A stretch of DNA of 10,613 bases from Monoraphidium neglectum. Lineage: Eukaryota > Chlorophyta > Chlorophyceae > Sphaeropleales > Selenastraceae. How positions within the stretch are numbered: the stretch's first letter is position 1; every line of letters starts with the position of its first letter. Position numbers and translations under genes: made by a program. Positions 1-8,408 of this stretch are shown one piece after another. The stretch is taken from NCBI RefSeq assembly GCF_000611645.1, contig NW_014011559.1:1-10613 (forward strand), in the 5' to 3' direction. The notes below the pieces were generated by a model. That model saw nothing but the letters and a program-made list of their open reading frames with translations, did not search any database and was not told the origin of the DNA.

Positions 1-264
1 GTGCAAGAGGGGGGGGAGGGGGCCAGGGAGGGTGCGCGGGGGCCGGTCTTGGGATTAGGGGCCGTTGCTGACGGGGGGCCGTGCGTGTGTGGGTCGGGTT
101 GCCGAGGGGAGGGGGAGCGGTGCCGGCATCCATGATAACTGTTCACGCTCAGTTGAATATGCCTGCCCGTGCATGTCGCCGCCCCCGACTCAAGTCGCTA
201 CCACCCACGCCAAGCCCTCATCTGAAGCTCACACACACGCACGCCTCGCCCTTCCCACGCGCAG
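1..264 (+). other. Intron sequence upstream of the first visible KCS exon
   Basis: No frame here carries recognisable protein. The stretch ends in a pyrimidine-containing acceptor (AG at 263-264) directly before a clearly coding exon, so at least its right part is intron of the ketoacyl-CoA synthase gene. The first 60 bases hold five or more runs of three to eight G, enough for a G-quadruplex on the + strand. Earlier exons of the gene must lie left of the window. Confidence 0.7.
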
Positions 265-1189
265 TGGGGCGTGCGCCTGGGCAAGGAGCTGATGGGGGTC
301 GCCGCCCGCGCCCTCCGCGCCAACCTGACGTCGCTCGGCCCCCTGGTCCTGCCGCTCAGCGAGCAGCTGCTCTTCGCGGCCAACCTCGCGGCCCGCAAGG
401 TCGCATCGGCCAGCAAGGCAGCTGCGCAGCAGATGCCGCTGACGTGGACTCGGCCCTACACGCCCGACTTTAAGAAGGCGTTTGAGCACATGTGCATCCA
501 CACCGGCGGCCGCGGCGTGATCGACACCATTGAGAAGGAGCTGGCGCTGCCCAAAAAGGCGGTGGAGCCAAGCAGGGCGGCGCTCTACCAGTTTGGAAAC
601 ACCAGCAGCACCAGCGTGTGGTGAGAAGGGTCGGGGGGGCAGGGCGGGGAGCGAGGGATGCGGACCGGTCATGTGCTTGTCGCGCCTCTGAGCAGGGCGG
701 GCAACGACAGGGGGTTTGGTGGAAACCCCAGGTATCAAACCTTGATGGGGCTTCATGTGTTCCATATTCAGTGCCGCTGCGCGTGATTGCTGCTACAATG
801 GCTTGCCGATGCATCCCTGCACCTGAACAACCTCTCACTGGCAGGTACATACTGGCGTACATGGAGCACAGCGGCCGCGTGTCGAAGGGCGACCGCGTGT
901 GGCAGCTCGGCTTTGGCAGCGGCTTCAAGTGCAACAGCGCCGTGTGGGTGGCCAACCGCAGCATCCGCGACTCGCACCGCGCGTGGGAGGGCTTTGACGT
1001 CAACAAGATGGTGAGGGGTGATGATGGTGGGGGTCATGGTGACACACACGCGCGCACACGACATGCGTTACTCACTCGCACCTTGCCTTTACGCACTCAC
1101 GGCTTTGCTTCTACTCGCACATACATGACACGCACATGCGCATGCGTGCGCCGCTGACACGCAAACGCACGCGCGCGCGCGCGCACACA

Positions 1190-1238
<49 letters not shown>

Positions 1239-1385
1239 GAGCGCGTGCGCACGTACTCGGACCCCGTCCCTCACCCCAACCCCTGACCTCAATCGCCGGC
1301 CTTCCAACCCCAGTATGCGGACCTGGAGGCGATGGACGCCAAGCTCCAGGCGGAGCGCGCCGCACGCCAGCTCAGCGCCCACTAG
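265..1385 (+). CDS. KCS: 3-ketoacyl-CoA synthase (fatty acid elongase condensing enzyme), 3' part
   Basis: Type III condensing enzyme of the FAE1/KCS family, which joins malonyl-CoA to a long-chain acyl-CoA in the ER elongase complex. Exons: 265-620, 845-1010, 1314-1385 (TAG at 1383-1385), giving the last 197 residues. Introns 621-844 (GTGAGA donor, phase 2) and 1011-1313 (GTGAGG, phase 0) keep the frame. Diagnostic blocks in order: [74 protein letters not shown]. In this family the His of IHTGG (codon 499-501) and the Asn of FGNTSS (codon 598-600) complete the Cys-His-Asn triad; the Cys and the N-terminal membrane segments lie upstream of the window. The C terminus is a charged, probably helical 23-residue tail in its own exon. 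Chain-length specificity cannot be read. The first exon's 5' edge (AG at 263-264) is supported by the protein match only. Confidence 0.93.
1168..1237. repeat. (CG)n-(CA)n dinucleotide tract in KCS intron 2
   Basis: About 16 bases of alternating CG (from about 1169) run into an AC tract broken only by one AAAC near 1190 and then uninterrupted to 1237. The whole 70 bp is almost perfect alternating purine-pyrimidine. It lies in the last KCS intron (1011-1313), about 75 bp before the final exon. Such tracts are length-polymorphic and can adopt Z-DNA under negative supercoiling. Confidence 0.95.
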
Positions 1386-1553
1386 GCGCACGCAGCGGTC
1401 CAGGTAGCGCGGCAAACCTCGACAGCGGTGCGCCACCATGCACGTGTATGTGTGTGTGCAGAGACGGTCGTGGCGGTGGCGGCGGATGCGCCTCTGGAGT
1501 GGCGCCATGCACGAGGATTCAACCAATACTGACATTGACGCGGCACGCGCGAG

Positions 1554-1580
1554 TGCGCCGGCCGGCAGCCGGCCGGTGCG
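1554..1580. repeat. GC palindrome
   Basis: Inverted repeat with nine perfectly paired bases per arm (CCGGCCGGC / GCCGGCCGG) around a single A at 1567, extended outward by a G-T wobble, two Watson-Crick pairs and another wobble. The one-base centre makes it a near-palindrome rather than a good RNA hairpin. It is 170 bp past the KCS stop. No function can be assigned. Confidence 0.8.
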
Positions 1581-1906
1581 GGCGCGCTGCCTCTTGAGTA
1601 TCCGGCGGCGCAGTTTGGGCGCAGCGCGTCGTCACGACCGCGGCGGCCGTGCGAACAGCGCGCGTGCACTTGAACAGCTGTTCACGCGAGGTGGTATTGG
1701 CTGGCAGGAGCTGTACAGGCAGCGAGCAACGCCCCTGCGCACGGCCCTAACAAGGGCACGGCGAGGCAACATTTTTGACTTGCACGTTTCGTCTCCTGGG
1801 CGCGCTGCGGGCTCTCCTGCGGCCCCCAAACGCCTTTTGATTGCTGCGGCGCGAGGTGACCCGTGATCAGCGCGCCTGAACAGGCGGCTGCGCCTCTGCA
1901 CAAAGG

Positions 1907-1927
1907 CGGCGCCCCCTCTGGGCGCCG
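1907..1927. repeat. GC hairpin with 5-nt loop
   Basis: Eight perfect pairs, CGGCGCCC at 1907-1914 and GGGCGCCG at 1920-1927, enclose the loop CCTCT. This would be a very stable RNA stem on either strand. It lies in the convergent interval 520 bp after the KCS stop and 855 bp after the end of the minus-strand gene. No T-run follows, so I do not call a terminator. Confidence 0.7.
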
Positions 1928-2563
1928 AGCAGCTTCATAGCATTACTACGACTCTTGGTAGCGACGCGATCCCCGGCGGGTCGGCAGAGCGGCCGAGCGG
2001 GCCGGCTTGGGAGTGGAACTACTCTGAGCGCTCAACAGGCAAACCCTTGGCGTTCGAGCTCATGTGATGTATGGTGACCTGCCTTGTGGTGACATCACAC
2101 GTTTGAAACGGCGAGAGATGCGGCGCCCTCTGTGCCCGTCTGGTTGGAGACAAGAGTAACATTTTGTGTGTATTCGCAATAGCAACAAGGAGGGTGCGGT
2201 CTTGCACATGCAAACGGCAAGCTGGAGTACAGGGCCTGCGAAAAGTCAGGCCTGGCGACTGGTGACCTCTCTTGCTCTTAAAACGCGCTGGGTAGTGCTC
2301 TTGGAAGGACAACACGCGTGGCGCGTTTGGGGCGGATGCATGTACACCTTGCCCCTAGCCAAAGCAGTGGCAGGTTGATTCGCACACACGTCCATGCGCC
2401 GAGCTTTGGTGCGAAGGAGAACAGTGGCAAAGTGCCTTACCAAAGTCCTGGCACACCCTCCAAAAGCCACGGGGGTGACAAGCCGTCAGAACAGCAGTTG
2501 GCACATGGCTGAGAAGTATGCAGGTTGTATGAGGACATGGCTGCCTCTCAATCGAGCCAGTAC

Positions 2564-2607
2564 ACACACAAACGCGCGCGCGCACGCATGTACACGCACT
2601 CACACAC
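2564..2607. repeat. Imperfect CA/CG purine-pyrimidine tract
   Basis: Short ACACACAC, CGCGCGCGCG and CACACAC blocks alternate here, an irregular version of the tract in KCS intron 2. It lies within 220 bp of the stop of the minus-strand gene, probably in its 3' UTR. Confidence 0.7.
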
Positions 2608-2781
2608 TCCTGCAAAATCAAAAATGTCCTGCTGGCTTTTCAGCACATTTCTTTGACACTGGCACATCGAAACAGAGAGAAGGAGTGGGCCGCTCGCTAT
2701 GTCGATGAAAAGGTATGTGCACACAGCCCTGCAGGATTGGCGCGCCCTGCAACGTGGACGAAGACGGCGCAGGCGATGATG

Positions 2782-3255
2782 TCACCCCCTGGCGGCGGCC
2801 GCGGCGGCGGTGACCTCGGCAGCGAGCCGCTCGGCCTCCCCTTCGCCCGCCGCCGTCACGACCCACCGGCCCCAGGGGCCAGCCGAGAAGTCGACCACCA
2901 CCGCCGGGCGGTGGCGGTAGACGGCGGCAAAGTCGCGCCCCCCGCTGTGGCGCAGCGTGCCCAGCGCGATGACGCCCGGCAGGCCGGTGCCTGGAGCGCG
3001 CCAGCCGCGCAGCACGCGGCCCCCGCCGCCGCTGGCGTCGCTGCCGGCGCCAGTGACGGGCCCTGCCCGCGCCCACGGGTCCTGTACCGCGGTGCACGAC
3101 GCGACTTGGGCCAGGGGCGCGGAGAGGGAGCCGTGCAGAGCGCCGAGAGCCTCCCAATGAGAGAGATCCAGGCGCAGCGTCGGGCCCGCTGCATCCGTGG
3201 CGTTTGGCGCGCCGCCCCCGGCGCCGCCGCTCGGGTCGACCTGCAGCCTGGCCAT
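2782..3255 (-). CDS. Small uncharacterised protein resembling actinobacterial proteins; candidate horizontal transfer
   Basis: A 157-residue single-exon frame runs from ATG at 3255-3253 to TGA at 2784-2782. An in-frame TGA lies upstream with no other ATG between, so this start is the natural one unless an unseen 5' exon exists. From memory, the blocks LSHWEALGALHGSLSAPL (residues 31-48), DPW (59-61), RAPGTGLPGVIALGT (86-100) and GGRDFAAVYRHRPAVVVDF (105-123) follow in the same order in small unnamed bacterial proteins, mainly actinobacterial. Two Gly/Ala-rich inserts (about 8-25 and 62-79) look like algal expansions. There is no signal peptide, membrane segment or catalytic motif; alternating hydrophobic runs suggest a small beta-rich domain. 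Function is unknown. It converges with KCS and diverges from trehalase. Coding status rests on preserved frame and motif resemblance, not on a search. Confidence 0.7.
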   Translation of the reverse strand: MARLQVDPSGGAGGGAPNATDAAGPTLRLDLSHWEALGALHGSLSAPLAQVASCTAVQDPWARAGPVTGAGSDASGGGGRVLRGWRAPGTGLPGVIALGTLRHSGGRDFAAVYRHRPAVVVDFSAGPWGRWVVTAAGEGEAERLAAEVTAAAAAARG

Positions 3256-3688
3256 CTCCTGGCGTTCCTGCCCTGTCGTCGGCACAACGGTGTGCGGCGG
3301 GGCGCAGGTGTCGCACTCAGGGTTTCATGCGCATTCCTTGTCTGTGTGCCGTCGCCTTGGCTCGGCTGGCCCTCAAGCTGCTCACAATGCCACCCTCGCC
3401 TCCCATCCAGGTGTCGTCAGCAAGCTTGCGCCCGCCAGGCGTGTTCAGCAGACTGGCGAGGGAGCAGAGGCTGGCTAGCAGCAGTATACAACGCTGATCA
3501 ATGCATTGTATCAAGAAGCATCCTGTGACGTCGCGGATCTTAGCTTGTTTCGAAGACGCGGAGCCTTGATCTCTGCGTGGCCTGGTTCCGGGCTGAGCCT
3601 CTCTTTGTGTCGAGTATTAGACGTACTGAAGTTCACTACGCGGTGCTGGTAAACAACTTGCCTCTTGGTGCACATATCGCCGGCGCGG
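3256..3688. promoter_or_regulatory. Divergent intergenic promoter region
   Basis: This 433-bp gap separates the ATG of the minus-strand small gene (3255) from the trehalase ATG (3689), so it should hold both promoters and 5' UTRs. It is less GC-rich than its flanks from about 3480 on. I see no convincing TATA box. The one recognisable element is a TGACGTC. Frames across it lack usable ATG starts or recognisable motifs. Confidence 0.55.
3526..3532. promoter_or_regulatory. TGACGTC, possible bZIP/CRE-type site
   Basis: TGACGTC followed by G differs from the palindromic CRE octamer at the last base only. It sits 157 bp upstream of the trehalase ATG and 270 bp from the divergent gene. bZIP factors bind such cores in plants and algae, but a 7-mer in GC-rich DNA can occur by chance. 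Confidence 0.25.
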
Positions 3689-6600
3689 ATGACGGATGCA
3701 GCGCATGACTGGGCCGCATCAGGCATCCTGCGAGCGGAGCTGGCGCCGCTGCTGCGGGCGATACAGCAGCACCGCGTGTTCGATGACCCGAAGAATGCAG
3801 TGTGAGTGGTACAAGGTTAGGAATGAGCATGCAGAGGAAGTGCTGAGAGGCTTTCAGTGGTGCCAACTGCCGCGACGCGCAGCCGCCATTGATGTGCAGC
3901 CCTCTGGCATCGAGCTCTGCCTCGACCACTGCAGCCACCTTCGCAAGGCTGCAGGCGACACCACAAGGAAACTCTGTGCCTTGTGGCTCAACCACTCCGT
4001 TCTACACAACCACCACCGCTGACCGCGACGCCACAGAGACATTGTGCTGCGGTCCCCACCCGCCGGCGTCGCGGCGGCTGCTGAGCAGCTGCTGGCCGGC
4101 GAGCCTAGCGCCGAGCAGCTGAGGGCCTTTATCGAGGAGCACTTTGCCCCTGCCGGCAGGTAGGGATGGTCCTGAAGGACTGGTGATCAAGATGATCAAG
4201 GGAGGGCTATATACACCCCCTGCCCCTGCGCAGTGGCAGCAGCAAGCAACACTGGATTTTTGATGTGTTGCCTGCCGGGCGCCGCTCCGCCTCCACTATC
4301 GGAATCTTGGCCAGGCGGTCGGGTGTCCAGCACTGATGACTCACAAAAGTGATCACAATGCGTCCATCTTACTCACCCTTGGGACCCACTCAGCGACCTA
4401 CTGCCTTACCAGCCGGCCGACTGGGTACCCCACCCCCCTGGCTTCCTCGCCAACCTCAAGGCCCCGACTGGCGCAGTCAGCGGCGCGCCCGCGGGGAGTG
4501 CTGTTGCGCCCGCGGCAGGCGCGTTGGGCGGCGCAGCGGAGGGCGGAGGGGCCGGGGATGGCGGTGAGGGCGCGTGGCTTGACCCAGGCGGGGATGAGGA
4601 AGAGGGCTTTGCGAGCAGCGAGGAGCTGCGGGCCTTTGGGCTGCAGGTGCACGGCCTGTGGAAGCTGCTCAGCCGCAAGGTGCGACTGTCGACCCTGTAG
4701 CGGACATTGCTGAGGTTGCCCCGGGTCGGGACGCGCGCCGCGCGCGTGAGTGCGGTGCTGGTTGGTCTGCCCGCTCCGCCACGTCAGCGGGGCAAAGCCG
4801 AATAGCCAAACAGTGCATTACTGAAGACTGATCTGCATCCTTTGAGCCCGCGCACCACATTTTTTCTGGCATTTCCCCCAAAAAACACTCGCACACATAT
4901 ATCCATACACATATACGCACACTGCCCTTCGGGCCTTCGTCCGCAGGCCACTCCCCCGCTGGGCGCCGGCCCCCTGCCCAGCACGCTGCTGCCGCTGCCG
5001 CACCCGACGGTGGTCCCCGGTGACCGCTTCAGGGAGACCTACTATTGGGACTCCTTGTGGGTACTCCACGGCCTGCTGGCGAGCGGAATGGGCGCCACCG
5101 CGGCGGGGCTCGTGCGCAACCTAATGCACATGCTGGGCGCGGTGGGCCACGTGCCCAACGGCGGCCGAGGGTACTACCTGAACCGCAGGTGATGGCGGTG
5201 GTGATGATTGCGGCGGGGGTCATCGAGGTGGGGGCGGCGGTTGATGACGAGGCCAACAGAGGGGTGGTGGCTGTGGTGGCAGTGGTGGTGTTGGTGGTAA
5301 CGTTGATTTCACGAGAGTTTAGGTGGCTGCCAATGTCTGGTGTGCCTGGAGCAGGGGTACGGGAACGGCAGGCTGCGCGCCAGCAGGGCCTGCTCCGCGC
5401 GCAAGCTGCCAGCCGCAGCAGGCACCGCGCATGCACCCAAGGGCACGCCTCGTCGCATTGCCTCATTCCGCACAATGCGGCACACACAGACGCCGCCCCT
5501 CCCCCTGCCCCTGACACGCAGCCAGCCGCCGCTGCTGAGCGCCATGGTGCGGCTCGTGGCTGAGGCCACTGGCGACGCCAGCCTCGTCAGGGACGCGCTA
5601 CCCCTGCTGATGCGGGAGCACGCCTACTGGACGTCCGGCCGCAAGGCGCTGCGCGTGCGGGGTGCGGACGGGCGAGTGCACAACCTCAGCAGGTGGGACG
5701 AGGGCTGTCGGCGCCCGCCTGGCCCCCAACCCCAAAAACCTAGGGCACCGGCTGATCGGGTGAGCTGCACCTCTCATAGAGGTTGCAGCCCACGGCTGCT
5801 CCAGGAAATCGCTTTTCAGCAGACAGGCAAAGCAGTCCGCCCCAAATCTGTTGGTTGTTGGAAAATCGCAGGTATTGGGCAGACTGGTTTGAGCCCCGGC
5901 CAGAGTCACATGCAAAAGACACGGCGACGGCCAGAAAGGCGGCGCAGGCGGCGGCTGCAGCGCAAGAGGCGCCGGGCGGCCCAGCAGCGCCAACACCATC
6001 TGCAGCGGCGGCAGCAGCAGCGGCGGCGGCTGGTGAGGCAGCCGCAGAGGAGGGCGGCGGTGGCGAGGAGCCTGGGATGGTGCCGGGCGGCGGCTTCCTC
6101 GATGCCCGCGTAGCGCGGCGGGTGTGGCACGAGCTGGCGACTGCTGCCGAGAGCGGCTGGGACTTCTCCTCTCGCTGGTTTGAGGACGGCGCTACCATGG
6201 CCACGATTAGGACGTCCCAGGTCGGGGCGGGGCGTGCCTGCGGGCGCCGAGGGCGGCGGGGAGTGCTGCCCTTGCCGCGATCCGCTTTGCCTGGGCTTGG
6301 TGTAGCCGCCCGCTGGCCAGCTGCATCGTCACAGCGACGCCTGGCTGGACCCGCCTTTAGGCGGCCCCACCCGCAACCCCTGGCCCTTGCCATGGCCGCT
6401 CCCCTCTTTTGACTCAAGGCACCCCGCGAAACCGCCGCGTCGGCCGCTGCCCCAGATCATCCCTGCCGACCTGAACGCATTTTTGTTCCAAATGGAGCGA
6501 AACGTCCAGTGGGCAGCTGCAGCCGCGGGGGACGACGACGCCGCCGGCCGCTTCGACGCCCTCGCGGCCGCGCGGCGAGACGCGATGGCGGCTGTCCTGT

Positions 6601-7544
6601 GGGATGACGCCGCGGGGTGCTGGCGGGACGGCGTACTGGTCCAGCCGGCCCCGCCATCGGGCGAGAATGCCGTTGGCGGCGGCCCCGCCGAGGGCGGAGC
6701 GGCGGGCGGCAGCGGCGGCAGGCCCGAATGCGGCGTGTGTGGCGTGCGGCTGAGCAGCGGGGTGTATGCGTCAAATTATGTGCCGCTGTGGGCGGGGCTG
6801 GCGGAGGGCGACGAGGAGCTGGGGGCCAGGGTGGTCGCGTCGCTGGAGGCCTCAGGGTTGGTTCAGCCGGGAGGTGCGCGTTGCGTGTATGCGTGCGGGC
6901 AGGCTTATGCTCGGCTGCTGCTGCGTGCCATGGGGCGTTGTCGTGTCATGGCTGTTGAGCAGCTGCCGCTTGTCCTGCCTTGGTGCTGCATCCAGGTTTC
7001 GGTCCGTGGCCGGCCAATAACCGACGGAATGACCAACCCGCCGCTTGCCGGTATGGTCATCATTACCAGGCATCTCCACTTCCCTCTACGCCACCGGGCA
7101 GCAGTGGGACGCCCCAAACGGGTGGCCGCCGCTGCAGCACATGCTGGTGGAGGGCGCGCGCGCCTCCGGCGGCCCCGCGGGCCGCCGGCTGGCGCGGCGG
7201 GTCGCACGGGCGTGGGTCAGGTGCGGCTGAGCAGACTCCCAACAGCCGGGGACAGGCTCCTGCGCACCTGCGCCCTGCGCCTGCTCAGCGGACCAGGCAG
7301 CCCGCTGCTTTTGCCTGATCTTGTGCTTTTTTTCGACCATGCACCCACCACTTCAAACCCAACAAATGTGCATGTTTGACCCAGGTCAAACTATGCGGCC
7401 TGGAAGGCGACCGGCCACATGCACGAAAAGTACGACATCCGCAGCGCCGGCGGCGGCGTGGGGGGTGGCGGCGAGTATGCGCCGCAGGTCGGGTTTGGCT
7501 GGAGCAACGGGGTGCTGCTGCGTTTCCTCAGCAACTACTTCTGA
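3689..7544 (+). CDS. TRE1: Trehalase (alpha,alpha-trehalose glucohydrolase, GH37), complete, nine exons
   Basis: Hydrolyses trehalose to two glucoses. Exons: 3689-3801, 4037-4159, 4394-4679, 4947-5188, 5522-5692, 5872-6220, 6456-6873, 7070-7220, 7385-7544 (TGA 7542-7544); 2013 nt, 670 aa. Intron phases are 2,2,0,2,2,0,1,2 and all junctions are GT-AG; the exon 6 donor GTCGGG is the weakest. Landmarks: LLRAIQQHRVFDDPKNAVD near the N terminus; signature 1 PGDRFRETYYWDSL (198-211); HVPNGGRGYYLNR; PRPES (320-324); AESGWDFSSRW with the expected catalytic acid Asp409; IIPADLNAF (429-437); signature 2 QWDAPNGWPP (579-588); GGGGEY with the expected catalytic base Glu648; GFGWSNGV near the end. At 670 aa it exceeds the 550-600 aa usual in animals and plants, through inserts at about 102-152, 329-386 and 491-527. 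An in-frame TAA at 3650-3652 makes ATG 3689 the first Met, though its context is weak. No signal peptide or membrane anchor is seen, so a cytosolic enzyme is inferred unless an extra 5' exon exists. Confidence 0.95.
5195..5302 (+). repeat. GGT/GGC-rich low-complexity tract in trehalase intron 4
   Basis: The first third of intron 4 (5189-5521) is dominated by GGTGG and GGCGG runs with almost no cytosine-rich counterpart, starting at the donor. It is G-skewed on the coding strand and could form G-quadruplex or R-loop structure. It reads open in one + frame by composition only, as a Val/Ala run. Confidence 0.7.
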
Positions 7545-7671
7545 TGCCTGCAGGCTGTGGGCGGGGGACGACGTCATGTTTGTGGAGTGGGAGCGGGAGA
7601 TTAGCTGGAGGTGGGGTGGAGCTGCAAGGTTTCCTATCCCCTCATTCATTTTGCAGGTCCATCGAATTGCT

Positions 7672-7676
7672 TGTAA
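7672..7676 (+). terminator. TGTAA poly(A) signal of the trehalase gene
   Basis: TGTAA (continuing AAC) lies 128 nt past the TGA at 7542-7544. TGTAA is the characteristic poly(A) signal of chlorophyte green algae, where AATAAA is rare. It is the only copy between the trehalase stop and the start of the next gene. The cleavage site would be expected 10-20 nt downstream. Confidence 0.6.
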
Positions 7677-7689
7677 ACACCGCAGCCGG

Positions 7690-8408
7690 TGGACTCATTC
7701 GTGCAGGGCCACAAAGCGTGATTGACATGTTGGAGGCTGGCAGGGAGGCGAACATGCCCGCAAGCAGTGGGTTTGAGAGGCGGAAGCAGTGCAATGCAGA
7801 CTAAACAAAATTCATACAGCAGGAGGGGCAGCCACGGATCACGCGGCCAATGGTGGCTTGAGGCAGGGTTCACATTAATCAGGGTGAAAGCCTCCCCGCC
7901 CTTGGTGGCTTTCAAGCAGGACCTCGCACAGCAGCGGCCGGCCTCCCCTTATCATACCCTCTGCTACAAGAATGTTCTTTTGTGATGTGCGGAGGGACTG
8001 GTTGTGGCAGGCGGGCGAGGAAGTTGGCAGCTCGTCATAAGTTGCCAACCGCCGAAGCGGCAGCTCCCGCCGCTTGTGTGCAGCAGCTGCGCAAGACGGA
8101 GTAGGCCACGAGGGTGGCCTCGTCATCAGCACGCTCTGGTCAACGGCGATGTTGATTTGTGTTTAGTGCTGTGTATCACTGCTTATTTTGCGGTTCCAGG
8201 CAGCGTTCGGGCGCAGATCACTGCGGTCAGCGCCAGCACGAGCAGGGTCCAAATCTGATCATTGAATGGGTGCATTATCACCGCGTTCTCGTACCTCCTC
8301 CTGGTCGGACCACGACCTGGAAGGGGCGCATGTGCATTCAGCAGCTGCAGCTCCCTCGATTCCTTGCGCTCATGTCCAAATAACAAGGTTGGGGACGCAC
8401 AGCAAACC
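7690..8408. other. Intergenic / 5' region between trehalase and transporter
   Basis: About 720 bp separate the likely trehalase 3' end from the proposed transporter start. The promoter and 5' UTR of the transporter should be here. No RNA gene, repeat or clear core-promoter element is visible. The only protein-like signal is a hydrophobic minus-strand frame at 8186-8284, too weak to call as a gene. Confidence 0.5.

Larger units (their letters stand above)
1386..2781. other. Gene-free interval between two convergent genes (3' UTRs expected)
   Basis: KCS ends at 1385 on + and the next gene ends at 2782 on -, so both 3' UTRs should lie here. I find no frame with family motifs on either strand; the open frames are short, arginine-rich and typical of GC-rich noncoding DNA. 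No TGTAA follows KCS and no TTACA (its complement) precedes 2782, so neither poly(A) site is placed. Composition falls from strongly GC-rich (1386-2040) to more mixed (2040-2700). Confidence 0.6.

Noticed and set aside
1111..1535. Minus- and plus-strand open frames with poly Cys-Val or His-Thr runs
   Set aside because: These are translations of the CA/TG dinucleotide tract; they have no other support.
1971..2065. tRNA-like words: a GGCCGAGCGGG D-arm-like block and a GGCGTTCGAGC T-loop-like block
   Set aside because: No acceptor stem pairs across the interval, and no anticodon arm fits between the two blocks at standard spacing.
2653..3528. Long 291-codon + strand open frame, the longest in its area
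   Set aside because: It lies antisense over the small minus-strand gene and extends past it. Its sequence is Ala/Pro/Arg-rich with no family motif and no good ATG, as expected for the complement of GC-rich coding DNA; the minus frame carries ordered conserved blocks.
4184..4200. Tandem TGATCAAG copies in trehalase intron 2
   Set aside because: Only two short copies, with no further structure; chance level for an intron.
5740..6417. 225-codon minus-strand open frame across trehalase exon 6
   Set aside because: Antisense shadow of the Ala-rich trehalase exon; the + frame contains the PRPES and ESGWDFSSRW motifs and fits both neighbouring exons in phase.
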